NCBI GenBank assembly: GCA_001399705.1 | Contig: LJCR01000158.1 | Coordinates: forward strand, 1-5,982 | Direction: 5' to 3' | Source of the DNA: Kouleothrix aurantiaca | Lineage (GTDB): Bacteria > Chloroflexota > Chloroflexia > Chloroflexales > Roseiflexaceae | DNA: 5,982 bases | In this document: positions 1 through 4,956 of the stretch, piece after piece | Position numbering within the stretch: the first letter of the stretch is position 1 | Layout: every line of letters starts with the position of its first letter | The notes under the pieces: generated by a model | The model's input: the letters and a program-made list of their open reading frames with translations, nothing else | Told to the model about the DNA's origin: nothing | The model's database searches: none | Made by a program: the position numbers and the translations under genes

Positions 1-760
1 TTTCCGCGCCGAACCACCATGCCGGCAGGGGCGAGAGCCGCCCAACGTGGTAGCTGTTCGCCAGCCCAAGCTCGTCGCAGAGGGCGCGGTGGCGCTGGCC
101 GCGCTCGGCTTCCAGGCGGGTGATGCCACTCGCGCCGCCGATGCGCTCGCGCTCGCTGCGCGGCAGGTCGGCGTTGCAGAGCAGTTCGGCCGGGCCAAGG
201 CGCGCAAGCTCGTCCAGCAGGCGCTCGGCAGCGTCGTCGCCTGCCCATTCCTGGCACCACAGCGCGCCGGTCGAAACGTCGGCGGCGGCCAGGGCGGCGT
301 GCGCGTCGCCTATTTCGACGGCGGCCAGCAGGCGGCGATCATCGTCCAGCAGGTCTTCGTCGAACACGCTGCCGGGCGTGACGACCTCGGCAAGCTGGCG
401 CGCTTTTAGTGTGCCGTCGCGCTCACCCGCCACTTCGCGCCCGATTGCCACGCGGTAGCCCATGCGCAAGAGCCGCTGGAGGTGCTCGCGCTCGCTGCCG
501 ATCGTGATGCCGGTCATGGCGAGCATGATGGGATTGCGGTCGCGGCCAGTCATGAGCGGCTTTTCGGCCACGCGCAGGTCGAGCAGGCGGCCCAGCAAGC
601 GCGCCGGGTCGCCATAGACCTCGAAGAACTTGCCGTTCTGCATCCACACCAGCGCGTCGGGGCGCTCAAGCTCGATGCGGGCAAACTGTATCAGCACATC
701 GCTGGCCGCGACGCCGCCGTAGCGCGCACGCAGCACGCGCTGGATGTCGTGTGTTTCCAA
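1..760 (-). CDS. mutS: MutS-family DNA mismatch repair ATPase, N-terminal part (cut by left window edge)
   Basis: About 253 N-terminal residues are present; the clamp and ATPase domains lie beyond the window. MutS recognises mismatched bases and recruits repair in the cytoplasm. Residues 20-125 look like the mismatch-recognition domain. They contain GKFFEVYG, where Phe45 and Glu47 fit the Phe-X-Glu mismatch-reading motif of MutS, then GYRVAI (101-106) and VVTPGSV (126-132). The following stretch (LDVSTGALW near 160, then LGPAELL) resembles the connector domain. The frame is closed upstream by TGA at 769-767. I chose TTG at 760 because GGAAAG sits 8 bases upstream; GTG at 736 is an alternative, and ATG at 643 would remove part of the recognition domain. 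The usual AGVPYH and ICEQ-type motifs are replaced by MTGIT and IGRE, so this may be a divergent paralogue rather than the housekeeping MutS. The family call is firm; the exact subfamily is not. Confidence 0.85.
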   Translation of the reverse strand, partial: METHDIQRVLRARYGGVAASDVLIQFARIELERPDALVWMQNGKFFEVYGDPARLLGRLLDLRVAEKPLMTGRDRNPIMLAMTGITIGSEREHLQRLLRMGYRVAIGREVAGERDGTLKARQLAEVVTPGSVFDEDLLDDDRRLLAAVEIGDAHAALAAADVSTGALWCQEWAGDDAAERLLDELARLGPAELLCNADLPRSERERIGGASGITRLEAERGQRHRALCDELGLANSYHVGRLSPLPAWWFGAE

Positions 761-793
761 AAGCGCTCACTTTCCGGTGCTCGGTGTGCGCGC

Positions 794-803
794 ATGGTAC
801 CAT
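794..803 (-). promoter_or_regulatory. Candidate extended -10 promoter of the mutS-like gene
   Basis: Read on the minus strand this is ATGGTACCAT, giving TG-G-TACCAT, an extended -10 form with 4 of 6 matches to TATAAT. It would start transcription near 787, about 27 bases before the TTG start codon. No -35 box is recognisable at the usual distance. The 10-mer is also a perfect palindrome, so it could instead be a protein-binding site or chance. Confidence 0.35.
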
Positions 804-863
804 ACCTGCGGCCACCCTGGCGCGGAACGTGAACGCTTGTTCGTCTTTTTTTGCTACGAACAA

Positions 864-943
864 AAAGAACGGAACCACGAAGGCACGAAGACACGAAGGG
901 CAGAAAGAACGGAACCACGAAGACACGAAGACACGAAGTTTAC
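864..943 (+). repeat. Tandem repeat, two 40-bp units built on the octamer CACGAAGR
   Basis: Two units begin with AAAGAACGGAACCACGAAG at 864 and 904, exactly 40 bases apart, and agree at 34 of the first 35 positions. Inside each unit the octamer CACGAAGR (R is A or G) occurs three times in succession. The same family recurs in inverted orientation at 2408-2545. I see no coding potential. Short open frames here simply read the repeat. The 100 bases upstream (761-863) hold only the mutS leader and an 8-bp inverted repeat, TTGTTCGT/ACGAACAA at 837-863. Confidence 0.85.
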
Positions 944-960
944 AGGTTGAATGTTGAAAA

Positions 961-1156
961 GTTGCAAGTTACTGCCGCCTGCCGACTGCCGACTGCCGGT
1001 TGCAGGTTACAGGTTTGAAGGTTTGCAAGTTACTGCCAACTGCCGACTGCCGCCTGCCTCCTACCGGTTGCAGGTTACAGGTTTGAAGGTTTGCAAGTTA
1101 CTGCCGACTGTCGACTGCAGCCTGCCGACTGCCGACTGCCGGTTGCAGGTTTGAAG
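961..1156 (+). repeat. Three tandem 60-68 bp units with an internal heptamer rhythm
   Basis: Units at 961-1020, 1021-1088 and 1089-1156 share the order GCAAGTTACTGCC, then two or more CTGCCGA-type heptamers, then CCGGTTGCAGGTTACAGG, then TTTGAAGG; the third unit lacks the TTACAGG heptamer. Much of each unit steps in 7-base register (CTGCCGA, CTGCCGG, TTGCAGG, TTACAGG), so the long units look like amplified strings of decayed heptamers. It resembles the short tandemly repeated repetitive sequences described from filamentous cyanobacteria in style, not in sequence. Its reading frames are low-complexity and not credible proteins. Confidence 0.85.
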
Positions 1157-1176
1157 GTTGGCAGGTGCACTCATTC

Positions 1177-1230
1177 CTGTCACCTCGTCACCCTTTCATC
1201 TTGTCACCCTTTCCCCCTTTCACCGTGTCA
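1177..1230 (+). repeat. Short degenerate repeat of GTCACC / CTTTCA words
   Basis: The words CGTCACCCTTTCA and TTGTCACCCTTTC follow one another, flanked by CTGTCACCT and CTTTCACCGTGTCA, so three to four imperfect copies of a 14-17 bp unit are visible. On the minus strand it reads as GGTGACA/GGTGAAA strings just after the dehydrogenase stop codon, in its 3' untranslated region. No hairpin with a U-tract is visible, so it does not look like an intrinsic terminator. Confidence 0.65.
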
Positions 1231-1237
1231 TTCGCCC

Positions 1238-2263
1238 CTACGGAATCAGCAGCACTTTCGCCACCGCGCCGGGCGCGTCGATCAGGCGGTCGAACCAGGG
1301 GCCGCCCTCGGCCAGCGGTGCCTCGACAATCCAGGGGTCGAGCCGCAGCGCGTCGCGGGCCAGCATGTCGAGCGCCTGGCTGAAGTTCGCCGGGGTGTAG
1401 CAGAAGCTGCCACGCACCACAATTTCGCGGCGGATGATGTCGGCCGCCGGCATGACGCCCGACTCTTCGTGCAGGCCGCTTAGCAGCACCGTGCCGCCCG
1501 CCCGCGTCGCCGCCACGCACTGCGCGCGGGTGACGGTCGCGCCCACTGCGTCGAGCGCGGTCACGACGCCGAGCTGGTCGGTCGCTTCGCGCACATACTT
1601 CGGCACCTCGTGCTGGCGTGGATCGATCGTGGTCGCGCCCAGCTCGCCCGCCATCGCCAGCCGCTCGGCGTCGAGGTCGGCCATGAACACGCGCCGCGCG
1701 CCATTCGCCAGCAGCACCTGCAAGGCCAGCAGGCCAATCGGCCCCGCGCCGATGATCAGCACATCGTCGCCCGCCACCGCGCCGGCCAGCTCGCCAATGC
1801 GCACCGCAACCGCGGCCGGCTCGGCCAGCGCGGCTGTACGCAGCGAGACGCCCTCGGGCAGCGCGGTGACCATCTTGGCCGGCACGGCAACATACTCGGC
1901 ATACGCGCCCGGCCGCGCCGCGCCAATCAGCTGGCGGCGCGCGCACAGGTGGTTCATTCCGCGCGCGCAGAACGCGCATGTGCCGCAGTAGATCATCGGG
2001 TTGACGGTCACGGACTGCCCGCTCGCCAGCGCGGGGAAGGCATCGGCCACGCCCGCGTCGGCGTCGGTGATTGTGCCGGCGAACTCGTGCCCCATCACCA
2101 GCGGCGGCACGCGCAGCGCGTTATGCCCCAGGTAGCCGCCCAACTCCGAGCCGCAGATGCCCGCGTAGGCCACTTTGATCAGCACTTCGCCCGCGCCCGG
2201 CGCCGGCCGCTCACCTTCGCGCATCGCCATCACGCGCGGCGCTTCCCAAACCAGAGATTTCAT
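1238..2263 (-). CDS. Zinc-dependent medium-chain alcohol/polyol dehydrogenase
   Basis: This 341-residue protein is a complete member of the zinc-dependent MDR family, which oxidises alcohols or sugar alcohols with NAD(P)+ in the cytoplasm. Cys37 (GICGSE), the HE pair at 59-60 (GHEFAG) and Glu148 fit the catalytic zinc site. Cys93, 96, 99 and 107 fit the structural zinc lobe. The nucleotide fold has GAGPIG at 172-177, and Asp196 ends the second beta strand, which favours NAD+ over NADP+. Sequence style is closest to sorbitol, threonine or galactitol-1-phosphate dehydrogenases; the substrate cannot be fixed by eye. ATG at 2263 is chosen because AAAGGAG (2275-2269) lies 5 bases upstream; starting further upstream would translate the leader hairpin. 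It lies 292 bases downstream of the acid-sugar dehydratase in the same direction, suggesting a shared catabolic role. No clear promoter of its own was found. Confidence 0.9.
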   Translation of the reverse strand: MKSLVWEAPRVMAMREGERPAPGAGEVLIKVAYAGICGSELGGYLGHNALRVPPLVMGHEFAGTITDADAGVADAFPALASGQSVTVNPMIYCGTCAFCARGMNHLCARRQLIGAARPGAYAEYVAVPAKMVTALPEGVSLRTAALAEPAAVAVRIGELAGAVAGDDVLIIGAGPIGLLALQVLLANGARRVFMADLDAERLAMAGELGATTIDPRQHEVPKYVREATDQLGVVTALDAVGATVTRAQCVAATRAGGTVLLSGLHEESGVMPAADIIRREIVVRGSFCYTPANFSQALDMLARDALRLDPWIVEAPLAEGGPWFDRLIDAPGAVAKVLLIP

Positions 2264-2268
2264 GTGTG

Positions 2269-2275
2269 CTCCTTT
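2269..2275 (-). promoter_or_regulatory. Ribosome binding site of the zinc dehydrogenase
   Basis: The minus strand reads AAAGGAG, ending 5 bases before ATG at 2263. It decides the start: an in-frame extension to 2314 would run through the hairpin at 2297-2336 and has no comparable site. Confidence 0.8.
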
Positions 2276-2296
2276 GCATGCGCCTTCGGCGTATCG

Positions 2297-2336
2297 TTTT
2301 GGGCTGGCCGCCACATTCGTGGCGGCCAGCCCAAAA
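2297..2336 (-). repeat. Perfect 18-bp inverted repeat (hairpin) in the dehydrogenase leader
   Basis: The arms at 2297-2314 and 2319-2336 are exact reverse complements: four T/A pairs plus the 14-mer GGGCTGGCCGCCAC, with a 4-base loop (ATTC on plus). The hairpin ends 34 bases before the dehydrogenase start, so in a transcript from the dehydratase it would fold within the leader. On both strands the stem is followed by A's, not T's, so it is not a standard intrinsic terminator. It could be a dispersed REP-like palindrome, an mRNA-stability or processing element, or a protein site. The stretch 2337-2407 beyond it shows nothing recognisable. Confidence 0.8.
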
Positions 2337-2407
2337 AAGGGATTCCTTGGGTAGGCTGCGCCTCCCCTGGCCCCACCGCTTCGTTATCCAGAGCCGTGGT
2401 ATTTTAT

Positions 2408-2545
2408 CTTCGTGCCTTTGTGGCAATTTTGTATCGTCGTGTCTTCGTGGTTCCGTTCTCTTTCTCTCAACCCTTGGTGTCTTGGTGTCTTGGTGGTAAT
2501 TTCGTATCTTCGTGCCTTCGTGCCTTCGTGTTTCCGTTTCTGCGT
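2408..2545 (-). repeat. Octamer repeat block (CACGAAGR and CACCAAGA types), inverted copy of the block at 864-943
   Basis: On plus, CTTCGTGC, CTTCGTGC and CTTCGTGT run without a break at 2508-2531, and CTTGGTGT, CTTGGTGT, CTTGGTGG at 2473-2496. Both have a strict 8-base period. At 2437-2459 there is a 23-base exact reverse complement of 906-928. Read on minus, the block begins right after the dehydratase stop codon with CCACAGATTACGCAGA and then CACGAAGG strings. It fills most of the gap between dehydratase and dehydrogenase and would be transcribed if the two form one unit. Confidence 0.85.
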
Positions 2546-2555
2546 AATCTGTGGA

Positions 2556-3701
2556 TTACTCCAGCAGCCAGTCGGGGTTGACGCTCACGCCAATGCCCGG
2601 CTCGTCGCTGGGCGAGATCAGCCCATCGACCGGCAGCGGCACGCCTTCCAGGAAGGGATACATCGAGCGCACCGCGTCGGGCTCGCCCTGGTTGCCGATC
2701 ACCACGCACTCGGCCAGCGGCCAGTTCACCTGTGAGGCAATGAAGTGCAAACCCCACGGCTGCAGGCCGCCCGCGTGTGGGATCACATCCAGCCCCCACG
2801 CCGACGCCATGCCCGCGATCTTGCGCGCTTCGCTGATCCCGCCAACCCACGCCAGGTCGGGCTGGAGAATATGGCAGCAGCGTCGCGAAATCAGCTCCTT
2901 GTAGCCCCAGCGTGTATACTCGTGCTCGCCCGTCGCCACCGTGGTCGAGTCGATCCGCGCCGTGATTTCCGCATAGCCCTCGTAGTCGTCGGGCGGCAGG
3001 CATTCTTCGATCCAGCGAATATTGTACGGCTCCAGCAGCCGCGCCATGCGCACAGTATATTCGACATTCCAGGCCATGTAGCAGTCGAGCATAATGTCGC
3101 TGTCTGGCCCAACGATCTCGCGCGACTGTTCGACCAGCGCGATGTTGCCCTTCATGCCTTTCCAGCCATCGGCCGGGCCGTAGGGCATAGCCAGCTTGAA
3201 GCCGCGAAAGCCCAGCGCGTGGTAGTGCGCTACGTCGTTGCCGGTGGAGTAGACAGGCAGCGCGGGCTTGGTTTTGCCGCCCAGCAGCCGCCACACTGGC
3301 TCTCCCTTGGCCTTGCCAATCAGGTCCCACAGCGCAACGTCCACCGCGCTGATCGCCATGATCGGCAGGCCCTTGCGCCCATATGGCAGCGATGCGCGAA
3401 ACATCTGGTCCCACAGCATCTCGATGTCGAACGGGTCCGCGCCGAGGAGCAGGCGCGCAAAGTGCTGCTCGACGAACATGCGCGCGGGCGCGGGCGCGGT
3501 GCAGCCAATCCCTTCCAGCCCGTCGTCGGTGCCGATGCGCACCAGCACCTCCGGCCCCCACTGCGCGCCCCACGACGAGCGCTTGTCCTTGTAGGCCGGG
3601 TAGATCGACATCGGGTTGGCGACAACCGATTCCGAAAGCCACGATGAGGCGCGGCTGGGCGCGGGGCGGATGGGCGTGGCCGTGACACTGGTGATACGCA
3701 C
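2556..3701 (-). CDS. Enolase-superfamily acid-sugar dehydratase, L-rhamnonate dehydratase type
   Basis: A complete 381-residue mandelate racemase/muconate lactonizing enzyme family protein. Members dehydrate sugar acids to 2-keto-3-deoxy acids with Mg2+ in the cytoplasm. The capping domain is residues 1-130 (NPMSIYPAYKDKRSSWG at 29-45 resembles E. coli L-rhamnonate dehydratase). In the barrel, Asp206 (MLDCYM), Glu232 (WIEECLPP) and Glu259 (TGEHE) are the likely metal ligands, and Asp282 (QPDLAW) with His309 (IPHAGG) the likely acid/base pair. The segment PYNIRWIEECLPPDDYEGY is strikingly like that enzyme. The start is GTG at 3701, with a strong AAAGGAGG (3715-3708) 6 bases upstream. A near-consensus promoter and two palindromes precede it, implying repressor control by a sugar-acid signal. 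The zinc dehydrogenase follows downstream and may be the next step. Fold and class are certain; L-rhamnonate is the best guess, and related 6-deoxy or hexonic acids remain possible. Confidence 0.88.
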   Translation of the reverse strand: MRITSVTATPIRPAPSRASSWLSESVVANPMSIYPAYKDKRSSWGAQWGPEVLVRIGTDDGLEGIGCTAPAPARMFVEQHFARLLLGADPFDIEMLWDQMFRASLPYGRKGLPIMAISAVDVALWDLIGKAKGEPVWRLLGGKTKPALPVYSTGNDVAHYHALGFRGFKLAMPYGPADGWKGMKGNIALVEQSREIVGPDSDIMLDCYMAWNVEYTVRMARLLEPYNIRWIEECLPPDDYEGYAEITARIDSTTVATGEHEYTRWGYKELISRRCCHILQPDLAWVGGISEARKIAGMASAWGLDVIPHAGGLQPWGLHFIASQVNWPLAECVVIGNQGEPDAVRSMYPFLEGVPLPVDGLISPSDEPGIGVSVNPDWLLE

Positions 3702-3707
3702 GAAGGG

Positions 3708-3715
3708 CCTCCTTT
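3708..3715 (-). promoter_or_regulatory. Strong ribosome binding site of the acid-sugar dehydratase
   Basis: Minus strand AAAGGAGG, ending 6 bases before the GTG at 3701. It supports a GTG start; a frame extended upstream would run into the operator-like sites. Confidence 0.85.
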
Positions 3716-3724
3716 GGCGCGTTT

Positions 3725-3760
3725 GTTCACATCTATGAACTTTGTTCCCTACAGGTGAAC
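3725..3760 (-). promoter_or_regulatory. Two tandem palindromic operator-like sites
   Basis: On plus, GTTCACATCTATGAAC (3725-3740) has perfect 5-base half-sites GTTCA/TGAAC. GTTCCCTACAGGTGAAC (3744-3760) has GTTC/GAAC ends and a weaker interior (5 of 7 arm positions pair). Their centres are about 19.5 bases apart, near two helical turns, so both would face the same side of DNA. They lie directly downstream of the -10 box over the likely start of transcription, where a bound repressor blocks initiation. The half-site does not identify the regulator family, and no regulator gene is in the window. Confidence 0.6.
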
Positions 3761-3763
3761 GCG

Positions 3764-3792
3764 ATCATAGCAGCGCGGGCAGGCCCTGTCAA
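3764..3792 (-). promoter_or_regulatory. Near-consensus sigma-70-type promoter of the dehydratase
   Basis: Read on minus: TTGACA (3792-3787), a 17-base spacer, then TATGAT (3769-3764). The -35 box is perfect and the -10 box matches 5 of 6 at the optimal spacing. The start would be near 3757, inside the second palindrome, leaving a leader of about 55 bases with the ribosome binding site. Confidence 0.75.
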
Positions 3793-3801
3793 GCGCCCAA
3801 T

Positions 3802-3906
3802 AGCATCCTGGACCCAAAGGGTGCCCGGCCGCGAGGCCGTATCGAAAGGTGCGGTTTTGGGCCGTTCGCACCCTTCGATACGCGGCTATGCCGCACTCAG
3901 GATGCT
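3802..3906. repeat. About 105-bp imperfect palindromic element with 9-bp terminal inverted repeats
   Basis: The ends AGCATCCTG (3802-3810) and CAGGATGCT (3898-3906) are exact inverted repeats. The core arms 3839-3853 and 3867-3881 (GTATCGAAAGGTGCG against CGCACCCTTCGATAC) pair at 14 of 15 positions around a 13-base loop. Between lie two small hairpins, GGCC-GCGA-GGCC (3827-3838) and GCGGC-TAT-GCCGC (3882-3894), so a folded strand would look like a cloverleaf. It has no coding capacity and resembles dispersed palindromic or MITE-like elements. From memory, the CACCCTTCGATAC...CTCAGGATG style recurs between genes in many bacterial genomes; this was not checked. It starts 10 bases upstream of the dehydratase -35 box. 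Confidence 0.65.
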
Positions 3907-3937
3907 CACTTGCTCAACTTTGCACGAGCTTTATGGT

Positions 3938-3966
3938 TTGACAGCCATCACGCCCGACAGTACCAT
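3938..3966 (+). promoter_or_regulatory. Candidate distal promoter for the 6-phosphogluconolactonase gene
   Basis: TTGACA at 3938-3943, a 17-base spacer, and TACCAT at 3961-3966 (4 of 6 to TATAAT). It would give a leader of about 160 bases. The rest of 3907-4135 holds no convincing gene: short frames there lack family motifs and cross the repeat. Confidence 0.4.
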
Positions 3967-4068
3967 AGCGCTCCACAAGCTCGAAAGGTAGTTCAGAGAG
4001 ATGAACTCGGTGGCAATGCATGCGCCGGTGCTGCATGCCCCGCCGATCCAGGCAGGGCTGCCCGGCAG

Positions 4069-4077
4069 TGGTACACT
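4069..4077 (+). promoter_or_regulatory. Candidate proximal extended -10 promoter for the 6-phosphogluconolactonase gene
   Basis: TGGTACACT fits an extended -10 (TG, one base, TACACT). No good -35 box lies upstream. It would start near 4084, about 52 bases before the ATG. The TGGTAC core also occurs before the mutS-like gene, which gives modest support. Confidence 0.4.
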
Positions 4078-4135
4078 ATACACGCCCACGCGGCCACGCC
4101 GATCCCGGCCGCCCAGGCACAGAAAGAGGCACACT

Positions 4136-4891
4136 ATGAGCCAAACCCAGCGCGGCGAGCTCGCCGTTTTCCCCGATGCCGCCGCCGTGGCCGACGAAGC
4201 GGCGCGCCGCTTTGTGGCGCTCGCGCAGGCCGCCATTGCCGAGCGTGGCCGCTTCACCGTGGCGCTGTCGGGCGGCAGCACGCCGCGCGCAATGCACGAG
4301 CGCCTGGCCGCGCCACCGCTCAGCACCGCGATCGACTGGGAGCGCGTGTTTGTGTACTGGGGCGACGAGCGCATGGTGCCGCCCGACGATGCCGACAGCA
4401 GCTACCGCATGGCCCGCGACACCCTGCTGGCGCACGTGCCCATTCCCGCCGCCAACATCGTCCCTGCCCCCACGGTCGGCGGCACTCCCGCCGACGCAGC
4501 CCGCGCCTACGCCGAAACACTGGTCGCGCAATTTGGGCAGGATGTCCCAGAGTTCGATCTCATCCTGCTGGGCATCGGCCCCGATGGGCACACCGCCTCG
4601 CTGTTTCCTGGCCAGCCCGAGCCCAGCGCGCCCAGCGCCGATCTGGTTGTTGCCGTGCACGACTCGCCCAAGCCCCCGCCCGACCGCATTTCGTTCACCT
4701 ATCGGCTGATCAACGCTGCGCACAATATCATGTTTGTGGTCACCGGCGCAGACAAAGCCGAAGCACTCAATGGCGTTCTGCACGGCCCGCCCAACCGCGC
4801 CCATCTGCCCGCGCAGGGCGTGCAGCCCACGGCTGGCAGCCTCCTTTGGCTGGTCGACCGGGCGGCTGCACAGGCTCTTGGAGCATCATAA
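4136..4891 (+). CDS. pgl: 6-phosphogluconolactonase
   Basis: A complete 251-residue cytoplasmic enzyme of the short Pgl/DevB family (usual length 220-260). It hydrolyses 6-phosphoglucono-delta-lactone to 6-phosphogluconate, the second step of the oxidative pentose-phosphate pathway. Diagnostic motifs appear in order: the phosphate-binding loop SGGSTP (45-50), YWGDERMVP (74-82), and the catalytic-site motif GIGPDGHTASLFPG (146-159). The relation to glucosamine-6-phosphate isomerases is visible, but the DGHTASLFPG form marks the lactonase. ATG at 4136 is chosen because AAGAGG (4124-4129) lies 6 bases upstream and homologues start near here; an in-frame ATG at 4001 would add a Pro/Arg-rich tail unlike the family. 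It is the only plus-strand gene in the window and has no glucose-6-phosphate or 6-phosphogluconate dehydrogenase beside it. It ends convergently with the HerA-like gene. Confidence 0.93.
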   Translation: MSQTQRGELAVFPDAAAVADEAARRFVALAQAAIAERGRFTVALSGGSTPRAMHERLAAPPLSTAIDWERVFVYWGDERMVPPDDADSSYRMARDTLLAHVPIPAANIVPAPTVGGTPADAARAYAETLVAQFGQDVPEFDLILLGIGPDGHTASLFPGQPEPSAPSADLVVAVHDSPKPPPDRISFTYRLINAAHNIMFVVTGADKAEALNGVLHGPPNRAHLPAQGVQPTAGSLLWLVDRAAAQALGAS

Positions 4892-4905
4892 CGCTGCGCA
4901 AGAAA

Positions 4906-4934
4906 AAGGTCAGGCGCTGCATACGCCTGACCTT
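4906..4934. terminator. Convergent hairpin terminator between pgl and the HerA-like gene
   Basis: An 11-bp perfect stem (AAGGTCAGGCG at 4906-4916, CGCCTGACCTT at 4924-4934) encloses a 7-base loop, in the 65-base gap between two converging genes. Read on minus, the stem is followed by TTTCTT, extending the T's in the stem end to a good U-tract. Read on plus, the tail is GCGTTATCTTCT, which is weak. It therefore serves the minus-strand gene best and may be bidirectional. Confidence 0.8.
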
Positions 4935-4956
4935 GCGTTATCTTCTCCAAACGCCT

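Noticed and set aside
951..1154. A small 67-residue Cys/Leu/Pro-rich protein
   Set aside because: It is the direct reading of the tandem repeat at 961-1156; there is no ribosome binding site or non-repetitive part.
864..1156. CRISPR array
   Set aside because: Units are contiguous and lack unique spacers of regular length, the words are 7-8 bases, and no cas gene is present.
2264..2314. An upstream start for the zinc dehydrogenase adding 17 residues
   Set aside because: It would translate the leader hairpin, and the ATG at 2263 has AAAGGAG 5 bases upstream and a typical family N-terminus (MKSLVW).
2297..2336. Intrinsic terminator for either strand
   Set aside because: Stem length is suitable, but A's follow the stem on both strands; no U-tract would be made.
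1610..2581. A 323-codon plus-strand open frame opposite the zinc dehydrogenase
   Set aside because: Composition is that of an antisense shadow (many His, Arg, Gln), while the minus strand carries all zinc ligands and the GxGxxG fold of a real dehydrogenase.
2745..3647. A 300-codon plus-strand open frame opposite the dehydratase
   Set aside because: No recognisable motif; the minus strand encodes a full enolase-superfamily enzyme with its catalytic residues, ribosome binding site and promoter.
3699..3706. A CACGAAGG octamer overlapping the dehydratase start codon, as a member of the repeat family
   Set aside because: It is a single copy lying where start codon and ribosome-site spacing dictate the sequence; one 8-mer match is expected by chance.
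3755..3991. A 78-residue small protein between the dehydratase and pgl
   Set aside because: The frame crosses the dehydratase promoter and the palindromic element, has no good ribosome site and shows no family motif.
4001..4135. An upstream in-frame ATG giving a 45-residue N-terminal extension of pgl
   Set aside because: The extension is low-complexity and unlike the family, it spans a candidate promoter, and ATG 4136 has a well-placed AAGAGG.
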